Shown here piece after piece: positions 46,301-59,504 of a stretch of DNA of 64,000 nucleotides. The stretch is taken from the NCBI GenBank assembly GCA_963969395.1, contig OZ017802.1, forward strand, positions 8,744,501-8,808,500, in the 5' to 3' direction. The translations under genes were made by a program, and so were the position numbers. The notes beneath the pieces were generated by a model. The model was not told where the DNA came from. It did not search any database and saw nothing but the letters and a program-made list of their open reading frames with translations. Source of the DNA: Pseudoscleropodium purum. Lineage: Eukaryota > Streptophyta > Bryopsida > Hypnales > Brachytheciaceae. Positions within the stretch are counted from its first letter, which is position 1. The number at the start of each line of letters is the position of its first letter.

Positions 46301-46406
46301 TTGTACAGTGTAGAAACTGCTTGTTAGAATCTACCAATGCTGAAGAACATACAATAGTAAGAATAATGACCGCAAATTTGATTGAAAGTCTCACCTGATC
46401 TAAATC
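43337..46406. other. AT-rich intergenic DNA with small repeats, no gene seen
   Basis: The region contains a perfect 21-bp palindrome at 44225-44245 (CTATAGGTTG, t, CAACCTATAG). It also has an isolated family terminus TTAACCCTTAAAGGATG at 45281 and a two-copy tandem repeat of 40 bp at 45334-45413 (TCCATTGTAG then AATGCATCCATTGG type). The part from about 45.9 to 46.4 kb probably includes the 3' UTR of the START gene. Confidence 0.5.
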
Positions 46407-49400
46407 TCATGAACCTGGTTTGAGATTCATTTCCGGAGATTGGTCATGCCTCTTGGTAGATTTTTTCTCCTTGTCCTTGTGCCTTTTCCTAAACCTAAAA
46501 AAACGGAATCCTCCTTGATGTGTACGAGGGAGTAAAATGATTTGTTGATCCACGATGATCTTGTCAGACCCAGCCCTCTTAGCTTCATCAACATCGACTG
46601 TAATAAGCGAATGCTTCACTTGAACTTCCTTCCCTTTTGCTGTCGAGCAGACAAATTCTGAACTGTCCGCATTACCATTATATACACCAGTAGTATCCCT
46701 ATTTTCACTAGTTTGAGCAGCGGCCTTTTGGTTATTAAAATGCGCTATAAATTTCTCGAGGGTTTCAAGAGCCCAGATAACCTCGGGGTCCGTAGGTCCA
46801 TCTTCTTCGGAGATCGGACTCAACTGCTCTTGCAGCTCGACTGACGCAGTGACGACTTGTAGATCATTTGTTTCGGCAGTGGGTGCAGCCCCGTCGGTAT
46901 TTGAATCGTGCTTACCATTAGATAAACCATTTAAGATTGGCGCAATATGAGAATGGGGGCTGCTCAGTGGTGCACCGGTGTCTTGCTTTTCTTCCAAAAA
47001 AACATCCTCTGAAGTCCTCTTGGGGCCCTTGGACAAATCATCGTCAGATTGAGACTTAAAGGCAGATTCCAGAGAGTCAATTGCTTCTTGCTTGTACATG
47101 CCTTCGTATAGTCCTGCTGATATGTCTTTCTTTGATGGTGACATGGCCACTGGAGTAGGCTCATACGTATTTAACGAAGCATCATCAAGAACTTGGAGCC
47201 GCTTATACATAGGATCGGAGTTGGCAAGTTTCTCCAGTTTGCTTCCTTTCACTCCCGCAACCGCCTGGCGGGCGCAGAAACAACTAGGCATAAGATATTT
47301 TTCAACTGCTAGAGGATTCGTGCACACGCCAATTTTCAGTTCTCTTCAGTGACTAATGCATCGCAAAGAAATAACAACTACATTCAAGTAAAGAATATTT
47401 CACAACGTAAGTATTCGGTTCCTTTCCCAGGTTTAAATGACTAGTAAAACACAGAAGGCTATTAAGCAGTGCAAACATTGTAGTGTCAAAACAGTCCTAG
47501 GATATCCGCAGGACGCATGATCTACAAAAGAAATCAACGTACCACATCTTTAGCATCAATTGAGAGTGACTAGGATTTCTCTAGATATCTTCCGACTTCT
47601 CTGATACAAATCTAAGTACATTTTTTACCAGTTCTTCGTGATTAGAAAAATTGACCAGAAAATTGGTGAAGTGGATAAGGGCGTCACACCTTCTGATAGA
47701 GCTTATAACCATGGCCAGCAAGCTGCCTTGCCATAAAGTTGATTAGCCACGGAGGGACAAGATCTAGTTTCATATCCAGATCCACAACAGTCCTGTACAC
47801 AGTCCAATCAACCGGGAATAAATTTTTTACTTGGAAAGTCAAGGGATTGGTCCAAAGAAACAATATGAATAATTAAACATTGACTCAGAAGCGCCCGAAT
47901 CTCATCCGTCAAAACGATGTTCCCATACACTATCTGTTTAATGAGGCACTTGACTTGACTTCGAACGCATCTATGCTAAGCTCTTCACTTAAGGCTTCAT
48001 TACTGTATCACTCAATATCTAACAAATTCATTTCAAATTCACTGAAAACTAATCACCGTCTAAACCAGAAAAATTCATGATCTGAGAACTTTATAAACGT
48101 CTTTAACACTACTCGTCCATCCCAAGCAGAGTTCAGTTAGATGCAAAATAAAATTTACCGAAAGAAACTGCAGTTGTGTCCAATTTTCTGAAGTACAAAT
48201 CCACCATTAAGATCCATGCGGACTGCATTTGATTGCAATGCCGGTATTTGATCACTCCTAATTCCGTCGACCTTCGCATCTGGCACTTCTGGCGCCTGCA
48301 TTAATCAGCGCGCTCAGAACCAAGAAACACTAGAAGCAAATAAAGCTGCTTAGCTCAAACAGTGAACACATCTCAAAATCAAGCTAATCTGTGAAATTCT
48401 AAATGGATTTGTGAAGGAGCGTAAGTATTCTGAGATCACAACCACTTGGACAAAATAGGTTACCAAATCTTACCGTGTTATATAGTACAGCGACGAGGCC
48501 TTCATCAAAGTACTCCAGTTCAAATGCTGATAAAATCACCTCGCGCATAGCAAAGGGCCATGGTACTTTGAACCTTCAAGAAGTAGCCACCCACCAAATT
48601 TCTAAGTAGAACAATACGAAGGATAGCAAATAACAGCTCGAGCATTCCCGGTTATCAAGCAACCCACTGCAAGAGCATCTTAACAGAAAGCAAGTAATTT
48701 TGTGAAATGTGTCACTACTTTTCGCTCTTTGTGGCAAAGCCCACGATCAAAATATAGAACAACGCTCACGAATGCAACTGGGAACTTTACAAGCATTTGC
48801 AAATTCTGTAAACTAGAAAGAGAATTTATTTAATGTTGATTAGTAAGCATTCAAGTTCATACCTCAGCACAGAGTAGTCTCCAGCAACTGTGTCTCTTTC
48901 AAGCCACCTTGACTCTACGATCTTGAATGTAGGTGCATGAAACAATGGCCACCTGCAAGAACCTCTGCGTCATTTCTTTAACATATATGTTACCCTTCCA
49001 TCATTAAAACTAAACTGAACAACGCAGTACTCAACCCAAGTATGAACATACAGAAGATCTCCAACATGCTTGCCATGCGAATGTCCTTAACTGCTGGCCA
49101 ACAGTTAGCGATTTCTAAAATATTCATGCTGATCTACCTTAAACGGTCCCCAACATATATTAGCATGCACTCAATGTCGTCAAATAGTTTCACAGTGAAA
49201 ACACTTCAACCACAAAATAAGAACACTTGCGCAAACCTTACCATTCTCTATACATTGGCACTTCGCATCCAACGCACAAAGCTGCAACACCAACAATGAT
49301 GGAAGTAGCAATGTTAACTCTGAAATAGAGCTCAACAAACTCAATGAAATAACATGAATACCTTAGAACCTTGAGCAAAGTAATCGAGGTAAAACAAGAA

Positions 49401-50915
49401 GCTGGAGTCTCCAAAGCAAAATGTGATTACCGTGTGAAAGAGGGCCATCAATTATGCCGTCTATGCATAGAGAGTGGTTTGGAGCGCCTTCTGGCCCTTC
49501 TCGATACATAACCCGGAACCGTGGAGTATCTTGCTTGACCTACACAGTGGCATAGCAGCAAATTAAAATTTAGCCCTTCTTGTACATAATCGATTGACCA
49601 AGGTCATCGTTACGATCATTCGGATATGGACTTGTCCGACATTCCAATCAGAGGAGACGACAGTACTACAAGATATCGAAATAAAACACATCTGAGCAGT
49701 AAGCAGGACACAAGCAAGCTATTGAAAAGAGGAGTGATCACGGGAGGGAGAGGTCGCAACAGATCCCTAAGCAGACCGCCAAGATAAAATGAAGTGAGCT
49801 CGTACAAATCGGTAGATTGGAGTTAGATTCAAAGATGTTTCTCTATCATGTCAGCAGACTGAAAGTGCGATTCTCGATGAATGTGGACCTAGAAATCTAA
49901 CGAATCTCTCCAAACATTGGCTCAAATAGCAATATGTCCGCCAATATATGCGGCCCCGTTTACACTCTAGCGAACTGCCAGTAGACTTCTAAAATTGCCG
50001 AGAATGGTGGCAGAGAGACTTCACCTTCCATTCGCCGTCTACAACTTTCGTCGTCCTCTCTCCTTTGGCACTCCTCAAGTCATCCAAAAATTTCAGCAGC
50101 TGAACGCCCTTTCTTTCCACAACTTCATCAGTTATCAACTTCCCTGTTTGAATCAATGTAGCAAATTTAAAACTATTCAGTCGACGTATACAAAAAAAAA
50201 GAGACAGACAGGAGGATGCTCGCGGTGCACACATTCGATGATCACCATTAGAGTTTCCAAGAACACCACTAGAACAACTGTAATCCTACCACAGACAATC
50301 ATCTAGAATATGGAATCCCAGAAGCTTTGTCTAAACAGAGAGTTCCCCTCGGTTCTGCATACACATTCGATTCGCTCTCTTACGTGCATATGATTAAAAA
50401 GTAGCAAGAACAAGATGAGACGCAGTCATTGTGTCTTTGCACGTGACAGCAATATTTCCAGCAATTGAAAGTTACACTTCTAATTAAACAGGCCAGAAGG
50501 AACAAAAAGATAAGGCACTCCAAAAAATCATACATAACTAAATTATCCAGAACATACTGTCAAAGATTCACTCTCGAGTCGGTGATGATGAGTTTCTGTG
50601 ACGCAGATTCTCCACCGTTCACCACCTTACCTCAATCTAGTAATGCTGACAAGAAACAAAAAAAACATGAAACAGAGGCTTCACGATTGCAAGCTACCAG
50701 CACCGTAATGTTCAACTAGTCTAGATTAGGATCGCAACATCACACCGACAGCAGCAGAAAAAAAAAGGAAGAGAAAGAGAATGTCCAGCGAAATAACCTG
50801 CACTCCTTTTAAGCAGCTGCTTGCGAACAAGATTATTGAGAATAGCCGTATCCGACAAAGCAGAAGACGATAAAGTTTTGTCCAACCGATGCCGCGGCTC
50901 GATGGTACTTGTCAT
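46407..50915 (-). CDS. START/SRPBCC-domain lipid-binding-type protein, 9 exons, 557 residues
   Basis: Exons: 50798-50915, 50025-50143, 49431-49539, 49242-49281, 48863-48952, 48474-48573, 48159-48295, 47690-47792, 46407-47264. They total 1,674 nt with consistent phases. Residues about 80-272 form a START/polyketide-cyclase-like fold: FRVMYREGPEG, WWPLFHAPTFKIVES, VPWPFAMREVILSAFE, DLNGGFVLQK and DLDMKLDLVPPWLINFMARQ. The arrangement resembles the plant family of Arabidopsis At3g13062. The 285-residue tail is mostly disordered and acidic, with one predicted helix at residues 432-445 (PEVIWALETLEKFI) and a strongly basic end (RFFRFRKRHKDKEKK). START domains bind lipids; the ligand here is unknown. 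The start ATG is the first in frame. I see no signal peptide or clear membrane segment. Confidence 0.9.
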
Positions 50916-51540
50916 TTTCCCTAGCCCTCCCCCTCATACACCTCCGCTGAATCGACTCCGCGTCCTCTCTCATCAAAAAATCAACACTCAAAAGCTACCG
51001 GAAACATCACCAATTCCGCTTCGGCCTTCCAAGCAACCCCCGCGGCCACTCGTTTCACTATACCGAGGCTCTTCCCGCCCCACGGCCAGCGTCCATACCA
51101 CACCTCGTCACATCACAAACGACCGTCCAGTGTCCTCTGTAACGCCATCCCCTCACCAAACCCTGCCTCCACCTCGTTCTTACACGATTCTGCACCAAAT
51201 TCGCTTAAATTGCTACCCAAAGAATGCTTGCGACGCGGAGGCTCTCATTCAGCCTATCGCCGTCGCAATCGCAATGGCGATCGCGACAAGCAAGCAGGAC
51301 CTGGTCGTCCTTAGATGTTCCCTCAGTGAGTTCTGGCGACGGACACTCCCCCAGTCCTTTCGTCGTGAACTGCCTTCCTTAGGCTTTCTTTCTTGGAAAT
51401 TCGGGATTCTGAACTCACCAATAATTCTGCACCTTCTCTGCTGTTGCCTTCGTTGGGGCGGTCCTTTTTTTTAGTGTTTTTTCCTGGTGACTCTTGTACC
51501 CTAGTAGGTAATGAAGAGCCGAGAGTGTGAGGAAGTTTGT
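50916..51540 (-). promoter_or_regulatory. Leader and promoter region of the START gene
   Basis: This flank is more GC-rich than the desert downstream. It lacks a clear TATA box. The 217-codon plus-strand ORF crossing it (50821-51474) is antisense to the first START exon and has no known motifs, so it is treated as chance. The transcription start is not determined. Confidence 0.4.
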
Positions 51541-54500
51541 TGAGGTATGATTGGCACACGTGTCGAGTAAGGAAGAAGTCAGACTCCCACGGCAAGATTC
51601 TACCTATATGTATATGTGCTTTTGGACTTCTATTATTAAAAGGCTATCCTCTTGTGTGCTTTAATTATACAGTGAGTTTATCAAGAAAAGTTGTAACAAA
51701 ACTATCTTCTTTTACTTATGTGTTAATGTTAAATGATTGAGTTTTTCTTATGTAGAATTGTAATTTAGAGCTTTAGTCAAAATTTGAATTCAATTTTTTC
51801 TTAAAGAAGGAAAAAAAATGTGTACTCGACTTTTTCATGTTTAAAAATCATTCATTAGCACACTATCAAATTCTAGCTAGGAAGGGTTGATAATTTAGAA
51901 GTAAATATAAATTTAAAAAATCTATATATTTATAAATCCACAACAAAATTTTAAAAGCCAATGGAAGGAAACATGGAATTGTAGTTTACCTTGTAAACAT
52001 TATATGTTTTGTAATACTTTTTAGAATGATTGATGAAGAACAAAAGTCACTATTATAGTATTCTATTGATTTAGAAATTTTGTTTCAATTAATTAAGAGA
52101 ATATGAAGTATGAAACCAAAGAGCATATCTTTCATGTTTGCCACTACTCTAGAAGAGTCTAGGCCCAATTTGGCAACATCCACAAAACTCTCAGTCAATA
52201 AATGTTTTCTTATTTGGCAAGAGACCCTTATAGGCATCCCACTTGGAGTCACCCAATGTCCGGGAAGAACGGCAGTTAGTTCAATGTTAGCCGGTGCCTT
52301 TGGGAAAATAATTGGTTGGAGTGTGAAAATGGAGGATGGAAAACCGGACAAATCATTGGTAGGATTGGCAACCTACCGGTGTGCAAAAATAAATGGGGGC
52401 TATTTAGCTGCCACTTCCATGAAATTGTCGGATCTTAGCCGCTTGCGATTTAGAATTCAAGGCTAATATCCGGGTTACTGGAGGTAGGTATCTTTTTGGA
52501 CAAAGTGGACACTACTTCCTAAACTAACTTTCAAGATGTAAACAAAGATTGAGGCTTTGTCTAGTATTTGAATCTTTCTTATTGTAGAGGTGGCTTGGTG
52601 GTAGAGCAAGAGTATTACATAGTTTTTGGAGTAATCATGAAGAAGTTGTCAAGTTTTTTGTAGGAACTAAATTTCTTGAAAATGAAGATTTTCATTGATT
52701 CATTGTGGTATTACAAATTGATATTTATTTATGCTTATCGCTTAGAATTGTCATAGTTATCTAATTGTATTTAGGGTTGTTTGGCACCATTACTAGTTGC
52801 TTACTTACTACACTACAATTAGTGATGATGTTTGAGGGTTGATATCAAAGTTGGATTTGGGTACCGTGACAAATAACATCAATGATATGCAAATTTTACA
52901 AGTAATCCATACAAAAACTCGCATATCAATATTCAAGCTATGTTGAATCAAATTATTTCATCAATCAAGAAATCTTGCTCATTGACATCAAGTTGCAAAT
53001 ACTTTGATCAATGAAGAGTTGATAAATTTGAGACATGTGAGAACAATACATACTTAAATGACAATTGCAATAGTTTTAAACCTAATTGCCATGAAAAATA
53101 GATTATTTCCAACTTATATAGAGGATGTATTGCAACCTTTATAAATTTGAAGTTGATGGAAATTGGCCGGTGAGAATTTGATACTAGAGGAAATAAATCG
53201 GAAGATTTTGATAAGGAGTAGATGCAACCGGTGCCTCTAGGAAAAAAACCAATCCCTTTATAAAGAAGAGGAAAATTACTGGGGCAACTCAAAAAACTTC
53301 CTAAATACTAGAGTCACCTACCTAAATGGTGTGTGCACCCTATCTCCTTTCAACTTTAATATTGCATGTGACATCTTTTGTTCTAAAATTCTTTAGAATA
53401 TTTGGTGTGTAAAAAACCTACACATCTTTGAAGGCAAAAGTACCACCACCACACAAGTCTGTAAAACGGCTTGACATGACACTATCCTTGTTGGAATGGT
53501 ACAAAGGAACAATGCCCTCATCTAATTCTACCATTGCAACAAAGAATAGCAGAAAGTCATTTGTCAAGATTTCTAAACTATTTGGTGCAAGAGTAAGTTG
53601 TTTTGTTTTGTTAGTTTTTATAGGCCCAAGTAGCACCTTTCCCTTAATCTTCCTCCCAAATTGCCTCATCCACAAGAGCTGAAGTAATTTGTACTCTCTT
53701 TCTCCTTCTTAAAATTATATATGAAGTAGGACATTTTTCCTCATAATGAGTAGAAATAACTATTTATGCCAAAAATGGACAAAAAATTGTATGAGTATTA
53801 CAAAAAAATTTATAAATTTTTTATCAAATTTTTAAGAGCACTTGATAATGGTATTAACTAAATTTGTTGTATTGAATCCAATTATAAAAAATTCATGATT
53901 ATGTATTTATCATTTAATAATAAAAGGCATCTTGTATTTGTGGAAGTTTATTTGAATAAATTTTTTCAATTTGTAAAGATATGAAAGTAATGAATTTGAT
54001 GAAGTTGCTTTTTAGTTTTTTAACCTTTAATTGTGTAATTAAGAAAATGAGGTTTAGTCTCATCCATTTACACACTACTTATATGTACCAAAACTACTCA
54101 TTTCATTCATTCATTTTTTTTAATTAATGTGTTAAGTTATTAGCATTTGTATAATACATTTTTTCATAATTCCATTCCACAAATATATATATGTAGTTTG
54201 AAGACTCATGCAAGGTTGTATCATAGTGGACTCATAGATCAACTTAGTGGAGAAAGGAACTAAGGCAAATCATTGTATTATAAAGACTACAGAGTTCAAA
54301 ATATGGGACATATATGCAAAAAAAAAATTTAACACTTAAATGTATAGTATTTTTTTTAATTGAATAGAATAATATTTACAAAATATAACAATTATTTTTT
54401 GTCAAATTGCTATAGTATAATGTAAGTAAGCAAGAATTTTCATTCCAATCCAACATTTCATACAAAGTTTATGTATCCTATATACACACTAAAACTTCTT

Positions 54501-55150
54501 CTACGTTACCAAAGCAAACTTCTATCAATTCCTTGAGGAATTACAAATTTTCATATTTTACCCCAAAAAAACTATGAGCATCAATAGGAGCAATAAACTC
54601 ATATTCATAAAAAAAAAAATATTATGAATTGTCATTCTAGATTATGTTATGTATGATGATGATGTCCAACTTTGTTGGAAAGGTTTGTGACTTCATAGGG
54701 TTAAACTCAAAGTTGCTTATGTTAAGGTATAACTTGTACATAGTTGGTATTAGAAGTAGCAAACAAAATACCAAAACAAAAATTTATTCTATTAGGATGG
54801 AGAATTTATATTCAAAACCACCATATGTCGACATCCACTAGCATTTTTTGCAAGCATGGACTAGACTCCAAATTATCATCTTCTTAGATAAATGTAGAAA
54901 ATTCTCCCTTCTATCCTAATTGGATAATAATTTGTTTTCTTCAAACCTCCTCCCCTAGCAAATTAAAGGTCTTGAAGTTTAAATATCAATGAATTCAAAT
55001 TTGCCAAATTTAATCATCTACTTACCAATAAATAATAAGTTATCACTTGGATTTATAAGACATTAAATCCTACATTTGAAGCAGGGCCAATGAGTTACAT
55101 TTACCCGAGGGAAATGCAAGAATTTTTTATTTTTCACATAATTTATTTTT
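51541..55150. other. Intergenic DNA with two anonymous higher-complexity blocks
   Basis: The region is mostly AT-rich. At 52085-52470 both strands stay open for 80-118 codons. At 53418-53682 both strands stay open for about 85 codons, the minus frame reading GKVLLGPIKTNK and LLFFVAMVELDEGIVPLY. I recognise neither; they may be gene or transposon fragments. The rest holds nothing visible. Confidence 0.35.
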
Positions 55151-56500
55151 TACAAATTTTGAATTCATATGTGCAATCAGAGACCCCAAATTTGCTAGGA
55201 GAGGCTTATAGAAGCCAATCCATTTCCAACCCATAGGTTGTTCACTTTTTATGAAGTTGTGATGTGGTTCTTAGATTAGTTGTGGCACATTACAAGTGGT
55301 TGCAAGGCTCTCAATATTACAATGAACTTTAGTCGAATATGCAACCAACCCATGGTCGGAAATACAAAGCTCTGTATGACTAGAGCATGTCATATGGTAC
55401 AGTTCACTTTAAAAAATTCTAAAAAATTCTATATCCTTCCAAACGATATTTCTACATATCGAAAAAAAAAATTCTGTTGTCCAAATACATGCACTCCACA
55501 TAACTTACCTGTAATTGCTTAAGTTGGTGAAAAATGGATCAGCTGCCCTAAACCATACCCTAGACACAGCTCAAAATATATATATTTTTTAATATTTTTT
55601 TACTTTTACCCCGGAGAACCCAAAATTACCCTGCTGGCCCCACTTCGAATGCAGTCAAGGCAGGTGGAAAATTTAGTTGGACCTGCCCTTGTGCAATAAG
55701 TGCTCCTGAAGGTGTGAGTTGGGATTAAATGTTGTTGGGATTAAATGTTGGGCTCCTGGTTGTTGGAGTTAAGTTATCCAGGTATTCTTTGTCTCATCCC
55801 TGGCAGGTGAGTTCAATATGGGTCACATTGATTTCTGTTACTACCATGTGTCTGCGTACAGGCTCACGTTATTTCACTAGCATGCAAGTTATTGTAGATG
55901 TGCAACATATCTTATCATGGAAGCAGGGTTGCTGACCATCCAGGGAATATGGTTCCAATATCTATCCAATAGAACAAGATGGTTGCAGGGGGTTGGTGGA
56001 TGTGGTAGTCATGTCATTCACCATTTGCCACAATTTCTGTCAAATAGGTGTCTATTGAAGTGTCATCAGTATGACTTCAAATTGCTTGCTTTGAATGGCT
56101 CTTAAGTTACTTTACAAATGGAGTTTCATACTTGTACAATACAAGCATCCAAAATCAATTGTGTATCCAATGGTGTCACTTTCTAAACATGCTAGTTATT
56201 TTAGAACCATAAACCACTCCCATGAAATTCCCCGCTCATTTCTTGGGAAGCTTTTGTAGCATAATGTTTGGTTGCGTGGGTTTTGTTCTGTAATCAGGCA
56301 TTATGGATTATTCATCTGACTCTGATTTTTCATCCACAATTTTTCATCCTTTTGCTTGTGATTTACACAAGGCAATGGGTTCTCGTCAGGGCTTTTTTTG
56401 GAACAGTGTCCCCCTTGCTATCTTCACTACAGAGGCTAGTTTTTGGAGGGAGGAAGCCAGAGAGGTCAAATTTCTGATAGTCTAGCGAAATTTCGCCAAA
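55151..56500. other. Anonymous block, possible degraded gene or transposon
   Basis: Composition is more balanced than in the flanks. Several 60-80-codon ORFs lie on the plus strand (55280, 55729, 55917, 56268, 56303), in different frames and not joinable by obvious splice sites. No known motif was found. Confidence 0.3.
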
Positions 56501-56529
56501 AAAAGAAGCCCTAGTCCTCATCATCAGGT

Positions 56530-56594
56530 GTTTTGGGAAATAACAGGTCTCCTCGTCGAGCTCCGCCTTCCTCGTCGGCCCATTATTTCCCAAA
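56530..56594. repeat. 13-bp perfect inverted repeat around a GC-rich core
   Basis: TTTTGGGAAATAA at 56530-56542 and TTATTTCCCAAAA at 56582-56594 are perfect inverse copies. They enclose a 39-nt segment rich in GC, reading CTCCTCGTCGAGCTCCGCC and on. The structure could form a stable hairpin. Confidence 0.7.
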
Positions 56595-56627
56595 AGACCC
56601 TCTTCCTCGGACATTGCCCTATACAAA

Positions 56628-56694
56628 ATCTAGGTAGACTATAAAAAGCTTATTATTATTGATTAAAATGATAAATTATTTGTAGTCTATCTAG
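56628..56694. repeat. 17-bp imperfect inverted repeat
   Basis: TCTAGGTAGACTATAAA at 56628-56644 pairs with TTTGTAGTCTATCTAGA at 56678-56694 at 15 of 17 positions, with an AT-rich loop. It lies just downstream of the hairpin at 56530-56594. Confidence 0.6.
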
Positions 56695-56699
56695 ACTAA

Positions 56700-59500
56700 A
56701 GTTCCAAAATCATTGCCTTATAAAGTGATGTCATTAAATACATAGTTGTTTTGGGGTGCTCCAACCCTAAAGTAACAAGCTTTTAGTGAATGGTTTGAGG
56801 TTTTGTTCGAGGCACTTCAAACATGCACCTCTTGAACACTTTGAAGTTTCTTCCACTTTTTTAATTTTCAAAAAATATAAAAGCTCTCCAAATTTTTTTT
56901 ATAAATTTTATTATTATTGATGATTTTTGTTTGTTTATAAGGTAAAAATGACACCTAATTGTGATTATCACTCCATTTATATACACCAACTTAAATGAAC
57001 AATAATAGATGTTTCTGTTTTATTAGATGAGAAACCAGAAGTATACAAGCCATTACTCCCTACTAGGCTCTTTCCACATAGAACACCACCAATAAATGGG
57101 ATTGCAGGAAATTCAAAGAATTCTTTTCCAATACATAGGGAGACTCTTGGATGACCATTGTCAACTCATAGTATTGGCAAACATCAATAAGGTAGGAATT
57201 GCATAGAGCGCTTAGGCTCTAAAAGCATCCTTTAATAAAGAGGTACATTTTTGTTTTCTCATTGCACCAACAATGTAAAAATAGTGTACATTTTAGGAGA
57301 TGGTTGTTTTTAGTGACCATTGCATTTCAACTTCAAAAATTCATAACTAGTTTCATGAAGCTCCAAAAAAATTATGAAACATCTTGGATTAGATGACAAT
57401 TTTATTTTTTTCCAAGAAAAATTTACTAGAAAAAATTTGAAGAAGTCCAACCTCTCCAAAATAATTTTCAACTCTTAAATGGGCGAGTTATGAACCTCCT
57501 ACCTAAATGCACACAACAAAACAATCTAACAATTGTAATACTAAATTTTGATTGATGTGGAATTAATTAGAACTTGTGAATATTATCATTGGAAGTTCAC
57601 CAAAAAATTCATAAAAGATAAACACAATAATATTTAGATTTGGATTTGCATGATTAAAATAGACCCCATTAGAAAATAAACCAAAAGAATTTTTTTACAT
57701 AGGCCACAATGAATCATATATAAGAAAGAAAATTTATGCTTAGAGTGCGTAAGAGAATTTTGCCATGTCATTTTCACGGGGGCCTTTCTTTTGTATGATT
57801 TTCCAATTCCTTTATAGTTTTTGCCTTCTAACTTAAATGTTTCTAATGGGGTCTTTGATGGTTTTAAAAAGTTCATATCTGGATATTCATATGTCTATTA
57901 TGTGTGATTTTTGACACACTTCAAATGATAGCTGGAAATCTCAAGTTCTATTTTTATATCAAGTGGTTAAAAAAGTATTTGTTCTCCTAAGCCAATTAGT
58001 TGTATATAATGAAGATGCCCTAATATGCATACAAATATACATTCATGAGTTTATTCCATTATTAACAATCTTTTTTGAACTCAAATAAGTTAATATAATT
58101 ATTTGGAAGCTATACAACCACTACATGGTCAAATTATCTTTTTTTAAATTCCTATTGATTTTTACTTCCCAAAACTAGATGTACTATAGTCAAATTCAAT
58201 TGTAGCTTTGAAAATATCCAAGTCCTATTTCTATAGCTCCCTATGATGATCCCTAAAGACAATATAATATGTATTCTACTAGTGACTAAGTTATGTCAAG
58301 AAGTCACATCCATAATTTAAGAGACATTTAAATGCTAATCAAACTACAAATGATGTTATGTGGTTCATCAAAGGTGCTTTACAAATAAACCTATGGTTGT
58401 AAACAAATTCAATTTTCTTAATTCTTATCATTTATATCTTATCATTTATACATTAAGATAATAGAATGGTCAAAAATTCCCTACAATATGATTTTGGACA
58501 TAATTTAAGGTATGTATTCATTACATTTACGGTGATGCATTGATTTCATTTAATTTGAAATCTAAAATAAGGTGATAAACATGGAAGAAATATACAAGCA
58601 TCACAAAAGTTTGTATTCATTGGTTATCAATAGTTTCAATGTTCTTTCATTTAATTGATAGGTACACAATAAAAAACATTGCATCAATGTTAAATTAGCA
58701 TTGAAATTAAAATGATCGTATCCTATGTAGTACACATTATATTCGTATAATACTTGTACTGAAATTGTGATAAATTTTTTTCAATGTTGATATTTTTTTA
58801 ATTTAATATACATGAGTACAAAATAACTACAATGTTCATTTAGTTTAAAAAGAAATTGATCAATGAATTTGTAGAATGTATCTATTACTTAATTAAAAAA
58901 AAAACTAAACTTATTGAATCAACACTAAAACTAATTATAATCGATGAATTAGGGATTTGGGAATAGAAAAAGAAAGAACAATAGAAAAAACAAATACAAG
59001 ATGAAATACATTGATTTTGAAATAAATAAAGATGATATTCTATCTAATAAGCATTATATGAATTACATGTACATTGTGAATGAAAGACAAGTTGGTAGAT
59101 TTTGGTCAAATATTTAATTACTTTTAGAAATTATGGTTGGCTAAATGCCAATACTAAAAATATTCTCCAAAAATTCATTTTTTTCCAATATAATTTGGTT
59201 ATTTATTTTTAGATATTTTTTGGTCAAATTTGCAATCAAATGTAGAAAGGGTGTTCATTTCAAGTCTACATTTTGGCTTCACATACCAAAATTTGTGCAA
59301 TATCATATCCAATGGTCAATGCCAACAAAACATAATTCTAAAAAATTTAGGTGCCAAAATTATTGAAATATAATTAAAATTTTTTTGTTATAGTAAAAAT
59401 TTAAATTTTTACTTATAGCTATCTATTGAATCACATTTTCCAAATTGGATTATTTATTCAATAAGGAATATAGAATCTAAACACAAAATTTAGGACTATT
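56700..59500. other. AT-rich intergenic DNA, no gene seen
   Basis: Low-complexity AT-rich sequence with only short, biased ORFs. No repeats or RNA genes were recognised. Confidence 0.45.
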
Positions 59501-59504
59501 TTAA

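Noticed and set aside
50821..51474. 217-codon plus-strand ORF rich in Pro, Ser and Arg
   Set aside because: It overlaps the first START-gene exon in antisense and runs through its leader. It has no motifs and is explained by the GC-rich promoter lacking stops.
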